64,000 nucleotides of DNA from an uncultured Bacilli bacterium (GTDB lineage Bacteria; Bacillota_I; Bacilli_A; RF39; UBA660): the NCBI GenBank assembly GCA_910585045.1, contig CAJUCD010000001.1, positions 1 to 64,000 on the forward strand, written 5' to 3'. Both the position numbers and the translations under genes were made by a program. Below, piece after piece: positions 28,213-38,067 of this stretch. The notes below the pieces were generated by a model. It was not told the DNA's origin. It worked only from the letters and a program-made list of their open reading frames with translations, and ran no database searches. How positions within the stretch are numbered: the stretch's first letter is position 1; every line of letters begins with the position of its first letter.

Positions 28213-28292
28213 TATTTATCTAATATAGCTTTTCATTTTTTTGTGCTTTATAGTGTATTTATCTTAAATTTATTGGGGACCCATGATAAATA
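28213..28292 (+). promoter_or_regulatory. Candidate operators of the tandem-HTH regulator
   Basis: The octamer TATTTATC occurs at 28213-28220 and 28256-28263 and inverted (GATAAATA) at 28285-28292, all between lgt and the regulator. Repeats spaced like this are expected for autoregulation by an XRE protein with two HTH domains. The TTGTGC at 28241-28246 is a possible -35. Confidence 0.4.
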
Positions 28293-28308
28293 TAATTAGA
28301 GGGATACT

Positions 28309-28839
28309 ATGGAAAAAGAAGTTAGGAATCTGGCAGATATTGAAAAAAAAGCTTTTAATATAAGACTAAATATGCAATTAACACAAAGAGAGTTTGCTAA
28401 ATTATTAGGTATTAGTGCAAGTTATGTATCTAATTGGGAAAATGGGTATAATGAAATACCTGTGGTATTACTCAATAAAATTTGTAATATAGCTGATGTT
28501 AGTTTTGATTATATGATGGGTTTAACTAAGATTGTTAATAAAAATGTGATTAAGTTGGATAAAATAGATAAAGTTTTTTTAGGAGCTAAATTAAAAGAAA
28601 TTAGAAAAAGTAATAAGTATACGCAAGAAAAGTTTGCTAAAAGAATTAATACGCATCGTTTTTTAATTAGTGATTATGAAACTGGAAGAAAAGCTATAAG
28701 TACTGCTGATTTAAAGCAGATTTGTGAAACTTTTGGCTATAGTGCTGATTATTGTGTAGGAAAACTTAAAACTTGTGTAAGATATGATCCTATAAGTAAA
28801 ATTAAACCTAAAGATATTAAAGAATTAGTTAAAGCTTAA
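28309..28839 (+). CDS. Tandem XRE-family transcriptional regulator (two HTH domains)
   Basis: 176 aa. The first HTH (about 10-68) contains LTQREFAKLLGISASYVSNWE; the second (about 90-150) contains YTQEKFAKRINTHRFLISDYETG. Two HTH units in one chain could act as an intramolecular pair or bind a composite site. No effector domain is present. Repeated octamers upstream suggest autoregulation. It has its own terminator (28841-28866), so it is monocistronic. Confidence 0.85.
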   Translation: MEKEVRNLADIEKKAFNIRLNMQLTQREFAKLLGISASYVSNWENGYNEIPVVLLNKICNIADVSFDYMMGLTKIVNKNVIKLDKIDKVFLGAKLKEIRKSNKYTQEKFAKRINTHRFLISDYETGRKAISTADLKQICETFGYSADYCVGKLKTCVRYDPISKIKPKDIKELVKA

Positions 28840-28840
28840 A

Positions 28841-28866
28841 AAAAGGAAGATGTAATGCTTCCTTTT
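28841..28866 (+). terminator. Rho-independent terminator
   Basis: AAAAGGAAG (28841-28849) pairs with CTTCCTTTT, ending in a T run. It follows the tandem-HTH gene by 2 bp. Confidence 0.85.
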
Positions 28867-29004
28867 TAGATATTACTTTTTAATATCGTTAATACATATA
28901 ATATTAGATTGATATCAAAATAAACTTATGTACTAAGTAATACCTGTGTACATATTTATAGTTTATTAAATACCCTAAGAAATATTTACCCTCTTTTTAC
29001 CAAT

Positions 29005-30945
29005 TTATTTTAAAATATAATCATAAATATTATTTTTTATTATAAGATTACTTAAAGTAAAGCGATTGGCAACAAGATTATTCATATAATTTATGTATTC
29101 ACTTTCACTTTCTAAGAAAGTATCTTCTTTTAAATTAAAGTGACCATTTTTATAAATTCCTTTGTCACTTACCCAGCTTCGATTGGAAAATATTGCTATA
29201 CCTGGAGTATCACTTAATATATCTTTGCCCATTATAAGACGAGAATCATATTCAATTCCAAATAAATTTAATAGAGTTGGCAATACATCTATTTGACTAC
29301 CTACTTTATCTACTTTGATAGGTTCTGACATTAAGCTATTCCATATTACAAAGTTACTGTGATTTACTGTAATTGTTTCATCACGTTCATATGTGCTTAG
29401 CTCATTTATTTCATCAATTGTTAGAGTATATGGATAATGGTCTCCAACAAAAGAAATAACTGTATCATCTAAAATACCCGCAGCATCTAAAGATTCAATT
29501 AAAGTTTTAAGAGCTCGGTCAAATTCTATTTGAGTTGCTAAATAAGCTTTAACATTATTAGAATAAGGTAAATTCTCAACTAGATTAGTATTCTTTTTAG
29601 CAATTGAATTACCACTAGAGTTATAAGCATATGGAGCATGGCCAGATACTGATACATAATAAGTAGCAAATTTATTATAATCTTTATATTCTGGTAAAGT
29701 AACATTAATCATATCGATATCGCTTGGAAGCCATTTACAGCTCATGCTATTTTCTAGACCATTACCACACCCTTTATAAGAATCAAAACCTAAGGTTGGC
29801 ATTGTTTTATGACGGCTATAATAAGTATAAGTCCAGTCATGGTAGCTTTGGACATTATAACCAATATTAGAAAAACTATGGCCTAAGGCATATTTTATGG
29901 TAGGAGTATATTTTTTCCAATTTGATAGTACTTCTTGAGTAGGAATTAAGCCTGTTGTAGCTTGAAATTCTCCACCTGTAGTACTTAAAAATACTGGTGA
30001 ATAAAAATTGTTAAAAACAAAACCTTCAGTAGTTAATTTATATAAAGTTGGAGTTAATTCAGGGTCAACTGCAATCATATTAAATCCTTCGGCTAAAATA
30101 AATATTAAATTTTTGTCTTTAAACATGCCTGTATATTCATTTTTATTAGTGGGTTCACTGTTTTTAAAATAGTTTAATATATCTTTTATAGTTTCATTTG
30201 ATTCATTATTTATTAATTCGTCAAAATCGAGTGCTATCTCATTATATTTTATTTCTTCTGGTATAGGAGGATTTTCTTCTTTTGGATTTAAGTTATCACT
30301 TGGCTCTTCTTCGGTTAGTTTTTCATTAAAACCAAAAATTATTCTTTTAATATCTATTCTCGTAAATGTAGCTAAACCAAAGCTCTCAACAGTTTTAATT
30401 TCACTATTTATATTATAATATAAATTATATGGCGAATAAGTTTCTTTTTTATTTATATTAAGACTTAATAATCCAATTAAATAAATACTAATAAATATGA
30501 TTAAATACTTTATTATTTTCTTCTTTTCTATTCGTTCAAAATTTAGATACTTGTGGAATATTATTAATAATATTAATGGTATTAGATAAAGAATTATAGG
30601 AATGATATTTTTTAGAATTGCTTCAAAAATCATATTTTGAAATTCACCTATATTTTCTGCTAGCCCAATTGTATTAAAAGAAAAAATATTACTAAATAAT
30701 TTGTAAAATATGCTTTGAAAACAATAATAAATACTTAATATAATAGTTATTATAAAGGTTATAATCTTGTTACCTTTTTGTTTAAATATATTAGATAATA
30801 GATAAATAAAAATAATAATAGGTATGCTAAATAAAAATAGATAAATAATATTATTAAAACTTTTAGTAACAAATATCTTAGTTAGTATCTCTAAGTATAA
30901 AATTAAAAATATAATATAATAAATATGTTTATATTGTTTTTTCAC
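29005..30945 (-). CDS. ltaS: Lipoteichoic-acid-synthase-type sulfatase-fold enzyme
   Basis: 646 aa. Five N-terminal membrane helices (about 1-160) are followed by a linker and an extracellular phosphotransferase domain (about 275-620). Metal and catalytic positions fit LtaS: LAEGFN, the nucleophile Thr region STTGGEFQATTG (about 318), and GDHYPYTL. It makes or transfers glycerol-phosphate from phosphatidylglycerol to an anchored polymer. A GTG start is used with AGGAG upstream. Its partner polysaccharide genes (GtrA, DUF6020-like) are adjacent. Confidence 0.85.
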   Translation of the reverse strand: MKKQYKHIYYIIFLILYLEILTKIFVTKSFNNIIYLFLFSIPIIIFIYLLSNIFKQKGNKIITFIITIILSIYYCFQSIFYKLFSNIFSFNTIGLAENIGEFQNMIFEAILKNIIPIILYLIPLILLIIFHKYLNFERIEKKKIIKYLIIFISIYLIGLLSLNINKKETYSPYNLYYNINSEIKTVESFGLATFTRIDIKRIIFGFNEKLTEEEPSDNLNPKEENPPIPEEIKYNEIALDFDELINNESNETIKDILNYFKNSEPTNKNEYTGMFKDKNLIFILAEGFNMIAVDPELTPTLYKLTTEGFVFNNFYSPVFLSTTGGEFQATTGLIPTQEVLSNWKKYTPTIKYALGHSFSNIGYNVQSYHDWTYTYYSRHKTMPTLGFDSYKGCGNGLENSMSCKWLPSDIDMINVTLPEYKDYNKFATYYVSVSGHAPYAYNSSGNSIAKKNTNLVENLPYSNNVKAYLATQIEFDRALKTLIESLDAAGILDDTVISFVGDHYPYTLTIDEINELSTYERDETITVNHSNFVIWNSLMSEPIKVDKVGSQIDVLPTLLNLFGIEYDSRLIMGKDILSDTPGIAIFSNRSWVSDKGIYKNGHFNLKEDTFLESESEYINYMNNLVANRFTLSNLIIKNNIYDYILK

Positions 30946-31056
30946 TTCTTTTTACATCTCCTAATTTTTATTATACTTAAATGGAAGCTAAATTTAAAGA
31001 TTATTGTTTATTTTTAATGTCATTTTTTGTATAATAATGTTTAGGATGTGGTATTT

Positions 31057-31488
31057 TTGAAAAAAATATGGAGTTTATATCATAAATATGAAGAAGTTAT
31101 TAATTATTTAATTGTAGGTGTTTTAACTACTATAGTAAGCTTAGGTGTTAAATATTTGCTTCTTTTTACTTTTTTAGATGCTAGTAATGCTGTAGAGTTA
31201 CAAATAGCAGTTATTATTTCTTGGGTTTGTGCTGTAGCTTTCGCTTATGTAACAAATAGAATATTTGTCTTTAAGTCAAAGAATAAAAATTATTTTAAAG
31301 AAATTAGTTCTTTTGTAAGCGGAAGAATTCTTACTTTATTGATGGAAATGGCTATTATGTGGTTCTTTGTTACTCTACTAAAACTTAATACAGATTTTTG
31401 GGTAGTGGTATTTACTATGATTTGTCAAGTTTTAATTACAGTAGCTAATTATATTTTAAGTAAGTTATTTGTTTTTAAGAAGAATTAA
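31057..31488 (+). CDS. GtrA family membrane protein
   Basis: 143 aa with four membrane helices. It is recognised by NYLIVGVLTTIVSLGVKYLL and the repeated YVTNRIFVFKSK and YILSKLFVFKK ends. GtrA-like proteins take part in flipping or transfer of lipid-linked sugars. A GTG at 31048 is open but too close to the AGGATG site; the TTG at 31057 is spaced well and is chosen. Confidence 0.83.
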   Translation: MKKIWSLYHKYEEVINYLIVGVLTTIVSLGVKYLLLFTFLDASNAVELQIAVIISWVCAVAFAYVTNRIFVFKSKNKNYFKEISSFVSGRILTLLMEMAIMWFFVTLLKLNTDFWVVVFTMICQVLITVANYILSKLFVFKKN

Positions 31489-31492
31489 AAGA

Positions 31493-31515
31493 AAGCATCT
31501 GATTTAGATGCTTTT
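31493..31515. terminator. Bidirectional terminator
   Basis: AAGCATCT (31493-31500), a 5-nt loop and AGATGCTT (31506-31513) form a perfect stem with T in both directions. It separates the convergent GtrA gene and the large membrane protein. Confidence 0.85.
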
Positions 31516-33348
31516 ATTAGTTTCTTTAAATATTATTCCTATTATTAAAGGTAAACTCATAACTATAGGTACCATATATCTAAAATATGTATTTACGGGC
31601 CCTACAACACATGTTAATAATAATATAAAGGCTGGTAATATTAAAGGGATTAGTCTTTTTTTATGCTCTGTAATTAAATATGTTAATAAGTACATGTATA
31701 TCCACACATTGAATCCAATATTAACAATAGATCCTAAGACTGGTATATATGGGAATGCTATAGCATATGAACTTAAAATGTCTCGAGATAAATTTAACTT
31801 ATTATAATGATAGTTTAAGTTATTGTCTATTAGTCTTTCATCATAATTGTAATAAACGTACCAATTAGAAGTATTAGGATAAAAATAGCCATATACAGTA
31901 TTAATTGTAGCATCAAAATATACACCTGGATGTCTTAGTAAACATGAAGCCCATACTTTAAAATATTCGATCAAGTCTTTAGTAGTAGTATTTTTATTAA
32001 AAACGTTTTTAACAGGGTCAGAGATGTTTGGTTTATATCTGCTAGCAAGGGTTTCATAATCTAGTATTTTATCAATTATAGCTATTTCTTTAGGGCTTAA
32101 ATCATCACTATAATATTTTGCGTATCTTGCTGTTTGTTGGAATGGAACAGATAGCATTTCTCTAATACTGCCAGGTGTAATATGCATGCTTGGAAGTAAT
32201 ATTTTATTATGAGCAGTATATAAACATACACTAGATATTATGATTAAAATAAGACCTGTTCTTTTTTCTTTAATAATAAATATTAGAGGTATAATGCTAA
32301 ATAAAATAATATAGATACCATTATTTCTTACAAGCATTAAAATAAGCATTAATAAGCTTAAAGTCATATATTCTATTTTGCTATATTTTTTATTAGTTAA
32401 TAATTTGTGAGTTTCTATAATAAAGAAAATTAAGAGAGCTCCAAACATTGTGTCTTTAACACTACTTATTGCATATAATGGAAATACTGGTACTATAGCA
32501 AATATTAAAAGAATTATAAAGCGATAAATAAAAGGAAATTTTATTTTTTTTAAATAGTTAAGAGAATAAGTTAATGCACTTATAACAATGAATAGTTGAA
32601 ATATTGTAAATAAGAATAGTCCGAAATTAATACTTCCTAGATTATATCCTATTTTAGTAAAACCGCCTAATATAAAAGTATGAAATACAGGATGATGGTT
32701 TGTTATTAAAATATTAGGGTCTAATAGCTTTACTCCTTCAATATAATGTGTTTCCATACCAAAATATTGGAGTATTTGATTTGAAGGGTCAGGAGATAAA
32801 ATAGCAGGGTAAAAACTAATTATATATGGTAGCCATGCTATTAATAAAATTATAATGGTAGTTTTATGTGGATGTTTTTCATAATATTTTTCTATTTTTT
32901 GAAATATTTTGGGTATTTTTATTTTTTTTAAATCTATAGTTTTTAATTTTGTAGTAATTAAATTTATAATTGTAGATAAAAACATATATAACATACTAAA
33001 TTTTAGAGTTGATAAAATAAATAAAAGGAAATTTCCTGTCACTAGTCTAGAGCTACCAACTAAACTATAACTAAAACCAAAAACTAATAAAAATGAGAAT
33101 ATTGCACTTAAAATATTATAAGATTTTTGTTTTTTAGAATATAAATATTTTTTATAAAATATATATAAAGTTATGCCTAATACTAAATATAGTAAAAAAT
33201 CAGTATTTGTATAACTAAGCTTAACTAAAGATTTTAAATCTATATTCTTTATTTTATCATAAGTTAAAATCATTTCTTTTAAAAGTCGTTCACTATATAA
33301 ACAGAAAATAGTTAAAATACTTATGATAAATATTTTACAGTTTTTCAT
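31504..33348 (-). CDS. DUF6020-like polytopic membrane protein (probable GT-C-type)
   Basis: 614 aa with a dozen or more membrane helices. The first large loop after WLPYIISFYPAILSPDPSNQ contains acidic residues in the place where GT-C glycosyltransferases have theirs, and NHHPVFHTFILGG follows. This fits DUF6020-type proteins, thought to use polyprenyl-phosphate sugars. The open frame starts at 33381, but the AGGTG site fits the ATG at 33348. With GtrA and LtaS-like enzymes nearby, a role in glycosylating a surface polymer is plausible; unproven. Confidence 0.65.
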   Translation of the reverse strand: MKNCKIFIISILTIFCLYSERLLKEMILTYDKIKNIDLKSLVKLSYTNTDFLLYLVLGITLYIFYKKYLYSKKQKSYNILSAIFSFLLVFGFSYSLVGSSRLVTGNFLLFILSTLKFSMLYMFLSTIINLITTKLKTIDLKKIKIPKIFQKIEKYYEKHPHKTTIIILLIAWLPYIISFYPAILSPDPSNQILQYFGMETHYIEGVKLLDPNILITNHHPVFHTFILGGFTKIGYNLGSINFGLFLFTIFQLFIVISALTYSLNYLKKIKFPFIYRFIILLIFAIVPVFPLYAISSVKDTMFGALLIFFIIETHKLLTNKKYSKIEYMTLSLLMLILMLVRNNGIYIILFSIIPLIFIIKEKRTGLILIIISSVCLYTAHNKILLPSMHITPGSIREMLSVPFQQTARYAKYYSDDLSPKEIAIIDKILDYETLASRYKPNISDPVKNVFNKNTTTKDLIEYFKVWASCLLRHPGVYFDATINTVYGYFYPNTSNWYVYYNYDERLIDNNLNYHYNKLNLSRDILSSYAIAFPYIPVLGSIVNIGFNVWIYMYLLTYLITEHKKRLIPLILPAFILLLTCVVGPVNTYFRYMVPIVMSLPLIIGIIFKETNKSI

Positions 33349-33443
33349 ATAATCACCTAGTTCTATTTTAACATAATTCACTTAGATAAACAATTATGTT
33401 AAATATTGGTAATATATAATAAATATTAATTTTAACATATAAT

Positions 33444-33471
33444 AAGACTGTTAAAGTTACTTAACAGTCTT
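33444..33471 (-). terminator. Perfect 11-bp hairpin at the end of the secreted-peptide operon
   Basis: AAGACTGTTAA (33444-33454) and TTAACAGTCTT (33461-33471) pair perfectly around 6 nt. It lies 25 bp past the stop of the last gene. The T run is weak, so it may also stabilise the 3' end. Confidence 0.65.
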
Positions 33472-33495
33472 TAATATTACAGAACATATTTATTA

Positions 33496-33891
33496 TTAGT
33501 TTCTATCATCACCTAATGTAAATGTGCCTTCCATTCTACCACCTAAAGTCGTAACTTCCCATAAACTTCTTCTTTGTGTTACATCATTTCCAGTGTCGTA
33601 GGTAAGCTTAAAGTCTTTGTTAAGAGCATTTACATAAACTGTTTTCTCATCTTCTACCACCCAGCCTTTTTTGCCTTGTTCATATAAAATGTTTCTTACT
33701 GAGATTGCTGATTTATTCATGCTTTTCGCTCTTGTTATTGTGTAGGTACTATAATCAGTTGCTTGATAAACATTAGTTATATATTTACCATATTCAATAA
33801 CAGTTGTATTTGACGAAGAAAAAGCTTTAACGGTTGAAATAGTAACAAAAAGTATTCCTATAGCAGCAATTATGCCTATTGTTTTTTTCAT
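33496..33891 (-). CDS. Small Sec-exported protein (possible bacteriocin-like peptide)
   Basis: 131 aa. A signal peptide (about 1-23, ending TVKA-F) precedes a soluble mature part of about 108 residues without Cys and with many Tyr, Thr and Ser, ending GGRMEGTFTLGDDRN. The family is not recognised. The strong AGGAGG site, embedded in the end of the upstream gene, fits the ATG at 33891. It is the last gene of the ABC permease operon and is followed by a stable hairpin. Export and context suggest a secreted effector such as a bacteriocin; this is inference. Confidence 0.6.
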   Translation of the reverse strand: MKKTIGIIAAIGILFVTISTVKAFSSSNTTVIEYGKYITNVYQATDYSTYTITRAKSMNKSAISVRNILYEQGKKGWVVEDEKTVYVNALNKDFKLTYDTGNDVTQRRSLWEVTTLGGRMEGTFTLGDDRN

Positions 33892-33896
33892 GTTCC

Positions 33897-34922
33897 TCAC
33901 CTCCTTTCATGTTTTTTTCTTATTATACATAATAATAAGTCAATGATTAGTATTACTACCATATAAATGTAGTATATTTTTATATCTAATACGTTTATAT
34001 TAGCTTTTAATATTAAATTTAAAATTAGCATAAATAATATATCAATAAAGAAAACTATTATAAAAGCTATAGTGTGCAAAGTTAAAAGACATTTTAAGGT
34101 ATTTAATTTAATTTGTTTCTTTTTAAAGCCTAATTTATGCTCTAAATCTATTTTTTTCTGAAAATCGGCAATTATATTTTTATTTACGAGAAATATAATT
34201 ACTAAAAATATAATATTGATAAAATATATAGAAAGTTTTAGAAACTTAGAGCAAGCTTCTAATAAGTTTCTCTCTTCATATTCTATAGCAGTTTCAATAT
34301 CATACCGCCCAATTTTACCAAGGTTCTTATCTTTATATCTATTGCAAAATTCATAATATTTTTCTTCACTGACAAATCCAAAAGTATAGCGATATTCATT
34401 AGAATTATTAGCAAATCTATTAAATAAGTTATCTGATATTATTAACTCAGTTCTTTTATTATCACTGATTATATCTTTTATTATTAGCGATACTATTTCT
34501 TTATCAAACTTAAAAGTTATTGGTTTATTAATGCAATCTTCCAATAATGGATATTTATTTATATAATCTAGACTCGATAGTCTAATAATTATTTCATTGT
34601 CTTTTAATTTGTATTTGGTATTTTTAGTACTATAAGTGAAATAGTCACCATTAGTATAGAATGCTTCTTCTTTTAAGCCACTTATATATGTCATTATGAT
34701 TGTTCTTTTAAGATTAAAAATATCTTTATCTTTAGTGAGTATTTCGAAATTATCTTTTGTATTGACATTTTCTACTAAAGATGTTTTTAAATATTGGCGT
34801 TCTTTTAAAATATTTACATATTCTCTGGCAATAAATAAGCAATTTATAGTTAAAAATAAACTTGTTAACATTATTAAATAAATTTTAGTTGTTTTTTTGC
34901 GCCAAAAGCTTTTTAATATCAT
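33897..34922 (-). CDS. Four-helix membrane protein, FWRKK type
   Basis: 341 aa. The N-terminus MILKSFWRKKTTKIYLI leads into a first membrane helix, followed by an extracellular region (about 35-215) and three C-terminal helices, an FtsX-like layout. The 38068-39018 product has the same start and layout, so they are paralogs. The ATGA overlap with the permease upstream and the embedded AGGAGG site show tight coupling. Probably a permease subunit of the adjacent ABC transporter. Confidence 0.65.
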   Translation of the reverse strand: MILKSFWRKKTTKIYLIMLTSLFLTINCLFIAREYVNILKERQYLKTSLVENVNTKDNFEILTKDKDIFNLKRTIIMTYISGLKEEAFYTNGDYFTYSTKNTKYKLKDNEIIIRLSSLDYINKYPLLEDCINKPITFKFDKEIVSLIIKDIISDNKRTELIISDNLFNRFANNSNEYRYTFGFVSEEKYYEFCNRYKDKNLGKIGRYDIETAIEYEERNLLEACSKFLKLSIYFINIIFLVIIFLVNKNIIADFQKKIDLEHKLGFKKKQIKLNTLKCLLTLHTIAFIIVFFIDILFMLILNLILKANINVLDIKIYYIYMVVILIIDLLLCIIRKKHERR

Positions 34923-36145
34923 AAAGTTTCCTCCTTTAGATTTTCTATTGCTTTTTTCTTTGAAGCTCTATATGTATAAAAATAATTAATTATTATAGGA
35001 ATTATTATTATAATAGCTAAAGCTATTAAATAGGGTATTGTAGAATGATATATAATAATATGATTGATTATTAAATAATTTTTTAATATAGTATTAATAA
35101 TTATGAATCCTAATCCTATGATTAACAAGCCTATAATATAAGAAATCATTGTAATACATATCATTTCAATAAGATTAATTGTTTGAATGTCTTTGCTTTT
35201 AAAACCTAATGATTTTAGAGTTCCTATTTCTTGATTATTATCAATTGTTTTTTTATTAACATATAATATGGTAAAAATAATAATTCCAGCGATAGTAATT
35301 AAAATGGTAATATTTGATAAAAATTTAATGTTTAGAGAAGTTATGGATTCTACAAAGGAGAATCGATTTGTGTTATATCCCATTTTTATTAATTCATTAT
35401 TAACTTTTTTTAGATTAGCTTTATCATCAATAGCTACAACCATGGTAGGAACATTTTCTTCATTTAAAGCGGCAGTTGTTTGTTCAAAAATCTCTTTTGC
35501 ATCTCGGCCGCTGACATAGCAAGTATTGGCAGAATTATCGCTCTCTAACTGATCATAGGTGCCAATTATTTTAAAATCTTTAATATAATATCCATTTTCT
35601 ATAGATTTTCCATCAACTCGTATTAATTTAGGAACCTTTATTGTAAATGTTGTATTTAAAATATCATTTTTTGACAAAAACAAGTTAGGATCAAAGTAGT
35701 TAATATTTTGAATATGAGATGGGTAAAAATATTTAGGGCAGATGGCCACTCCTGTATCATTTTTATCAAATACATTTCCTTCAATATTTCTTGGCAGAGT
35801 GTTTTTACTGCCATATATAAATTCTAAATTTCCTGTATATTTAGAATTTTTAAATGTTGGAGAAAACGTATAAGAATAATGATAATGGAAATCATATATT
35901 TCTGTAACATGGAGTATATTCAGTATTTCTGTATAATTTGGATTATCATATTTAAAGGCCATTATGCCTCTATTATGAAAGCTATCTGTTAAATCTATTC
36001 GTAATCTATTTAGGAATGTTGTTCTATAATATAATGCACCAATAATAGCTATTGTACTTATAGTTAAAATTATTATAAAATATATGTTTTTATTTTTTCT
36101 TGTTACTTTTTTTAATGTGTAAGTCATACTATCTCTTAATTTCAT
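34919..36145 (-). CDS. FtsX-like ABC permease with extracellular Cys pair
   Basis: 408 aa. One N-terminal helix, a ~230-residue extracellular domain and three C-terminal helices (TLKSLGFKSKDIQTINLIE before helix 3) are MacB/FtsX-like. The extracellular domain carries CPKYFYPS and TCYVS, a Cys pair shared with the two other permeases of this locus, which suggests a conserved disulfide. It starts 10 bp after the paralogous permease gene. Likely works with the ATPase at 37384-38064. Confidence 0.78.
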   Translation of the reverse strand: MKLRDSMTYTLKKVTRKNKNIYFIIILTISTIAIIGALYYRTTFLNRLRIDLTDSFHNRGIMAFKYDNPNYTEILNILHVTEIYDFHYHYSYTFSPTFKNSKYTGNLEFIYGSKNTLPRNIEGNVFDKNDTGVAICPKYFYPSHIQNINYFDPNLFLSKNDILNTTFTIKVPKLIRVDGKSIENGYYIKDFKIIGTYDQLESDNSANTCYVSGRDAKEIFEQTTAALNEENVPTMVVAIDDKANLKKVNNELIKMGYNTNRFSFVESITSLNIKFLSNITILITIAGIIIFTILYVNKKTIDNNQEIGTLKSLGFKSKDIQTINLIEMICITMISYIIGLLIIGLGFIIINTILKNYLIINHIIIYHSTIPYLIALAIIIIIPIIINYFYTYRASKKKAIENLKEETL

Positions 36146-36155
36146 ATAGTCCTCT

Positions 36156-37382
36156 TTAATTTTCTTCTTTAATAATTGTTATTATTTTTTTATTAGAGCT
36201 TTTATAAGTATAAAAATAACCTGTAATTAATGGAATTATAACTATTGCAATAAATGCAATTAAATATGGCACTATACTATGATTTATTATTAAATAATTA
36301 TGTATTAAATAATTTCTAAATACAATATTAATTATAACTAGTATTCCACCAGTAAAAGCTAATCCCAATAAATAAGAAAATAAAGTTATCCATAATGTTT
36401 CAATAAGATCAATTGTTTTAATATCTTTATTTTTAAAGCCTAAAGACATTAAAGTTCCTATTTTTTGTTGATTATTTTTATGTCTTTTATCTACATATAG
36501 TATAGTTAATATTATTATAGAGAATGTTGCTACTATCAAAATAATATTAGAAATATATTTAATATTATTAATAACATTGGAATTTAACAAAAAAACACTA
36601 TCAACTATATATCCAGCTTTAACTAATTCATTACTAACTTTTTTAACATTTTTTACATCATCGACAATTAAATACATAGGAGTATGCATAGATGTATTTA
36701 AAGCAGCTTTGGTCTCATTATATATTTCTATCATATCTTGCGGACTAATATAGCAAGTATCTAGTTTGTCTTCAGTTTCAAGTGGGTCATATGTACCTAT
36801 AATTTTAAAGTTTTTGGTATAAATACCTATTTCTACTCTTTCTTCGTTTATAAGTGTTTCTTTTCTTTTACTTATTGAAAGCGTTTTATTTAAAATATCA
36901 TCACTTGTTAAAAAGAGATTAGAATCAAAATAGTTTATTTTATTACTATCAGAAGGATAAAAATATTTAGGACAGATAGCTACTCCCGTATCATTTGAAG
37001 TTATTTTTTTTCCTGTAATATTTTTAGGGAGCATTTTTTCACTGCCATATTTAAGAGTAATGGACCCTGTATATTTATCATTTTTAAAACTATTAGATGT
37101 AGCATATGCATGATGATAATTAAAATTATACATTTCTTCTATATGGTCTATATTAGAAATAGCACTATAATCATAATTTTCTCGAGTATCAATAATTATA
37201 ACACTTCTGGCTTGAAGAGTTTTTGTAATTGTATAGTTTATACTGTCTAAAAAAGTTTTTCTATAATATAATGCCCCTGTAATAGTCGTTGTACATATCA
37301 TTAATATAATTATAAAATAAATATTTTTTTTATTTCTTGTTACTTTTTTTAAAGCATAATTTATACTATCTTTTAATTTCAT
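36156..37382 (-). CDS. FtsX-like ABC permease with extracellular Cys pair
   Basis: 408 aa, a tandem paralog of the next gene with the same length and layout. It has MKLKDSINYALKKVTRNKK at the start, CPKYFYPSDS and TCYISPQD in the extracellular part, and SLGFKNKDIKTIDLIE before the last helices. The start lies 1 bp after the ATPase stop codon. The pair may form a heterodimeric membrane channel of a MacB-like exporter. Confidence 0.8.
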   Translation of the reverse strand: MKLKDSINYALKKVTRNKKNIYFIIILMICTTTITGALYYRKTFLDSINYTITKTLQARSVIIIDTRENYDYSAISNIDHIEEMYNFNYHHAYATSNSFKNDKYTGSITLKYGSEKMLPKNITGKKITSNDTGVAICPKYFYPSDSNKINYFDSNLFLTSDDILNKTLSISKRKETLINEERVEIGIYTKNFKIIGTYDPLETEDKLDTCYISPQDMIEIYNETKAALNTSMHTPMYLIVDDVKNVKKVSNELVKAGYIVDSVFLLNSNVINNIKYISNIILIVATFSIIILTILYVDKRHKNNQQKIGTLMSLGFKNKDIKTIDLIETLWITLFSYLLGLAFTGGILVIINIVFRNYLIHNYLIINHSIVPYLIAFIAIVIIPLITGYFYTYKSSNKKIITIIKEEN

Positions 37383-37383
37383 T

Positions 37384-38064
37384 TTACTCCTCTACTAATT
37401 TCCCTTTTTTTAAATTGTAGATTATATCTGCATATTTTTTTACTTCATTACTATGACTTACTACTATTATACATTTTCCTTCTTCACTTAGTCTTTTTAA
37501 TATTTTAAATATTTTATGTTCATTTTCTTCATCTAAGTCTCCTGTTGGTTCGTCTGCTAGTATTACATGTGGATTGTTGGCTAACGCTCTTGCTATTGCT
37601 ACTCTTTGACATTCTCCTCCTGATAATTCTTTTGGAAAATGATTTATGCGTTCACTTAAATCAACTGTCTCTAATAATTCTAAAGCTCTTTCTTTTCTTT
37701 CTTCTTTTTTTATTTTACTATTAATTATCATTGGTAAGATGACATTTTCATAAGCTTTTAAATGTTCATCTAAATAAAAATCTTGAAATACTAAGCCAAT
37801 ATAATCTTTTCTTAAATCGGCAATTTCATCTGAACTTAAATTTTTAGTATCAATACCATTTATTTTATAAGTTCCTGATGTTACATCTTCTAACATGCTT
37901 ATTATATTAATAGCTGTTGATTTACCTGAACCACTATGACCCATAATAGCATAAAACTTACCTGCTTCAAAGTTTATGCTTATATCATCTAGTGCTTTTA
38001 TAGTTTCGTTTTTTCTTTTAAATTCTTTAGTTACATTTTTTAATTCTATTATTGTTTCTTTCAT
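37384..38064 (-). CDS. ABC transporter ATPase (MacB/LolD type)
   Basis: 226 aa. Walker A GHSGSGKST, the Q-loop VFQDFYLDEHL, the signature LSGGECQRVAIARAL, Walker B VILADEPTGDLDEE and the H-loop VVSHS are intact. This MacB-type class drives FtsX-fold permeases that move peptides or lipids across the envelope without spanning transport. It is the only ATPase in this locus and must serve all permeases next to it. Confidence 0.95.
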   Translation of the reverse strand: MKETIIELKNVTKEFKRKNETIKALDDISINFEAGKFYAIMGHSGSGKSTAINIISMLEDVTSGTYKINGIDTKNLSSDEIADLRKDYIGLVFQDFYLDEHLKAYENVILPMIINSKIKKEERKERALELLETVDLSERINHFPKELSGGECQRVAIARALANNPHVILADEPTGDLDEENEHKIFKILKRLSEEGKCIIVVSHSNEVKKYADIIYNLKKGKLVEE

Positions 38065-38067
38065 TGT

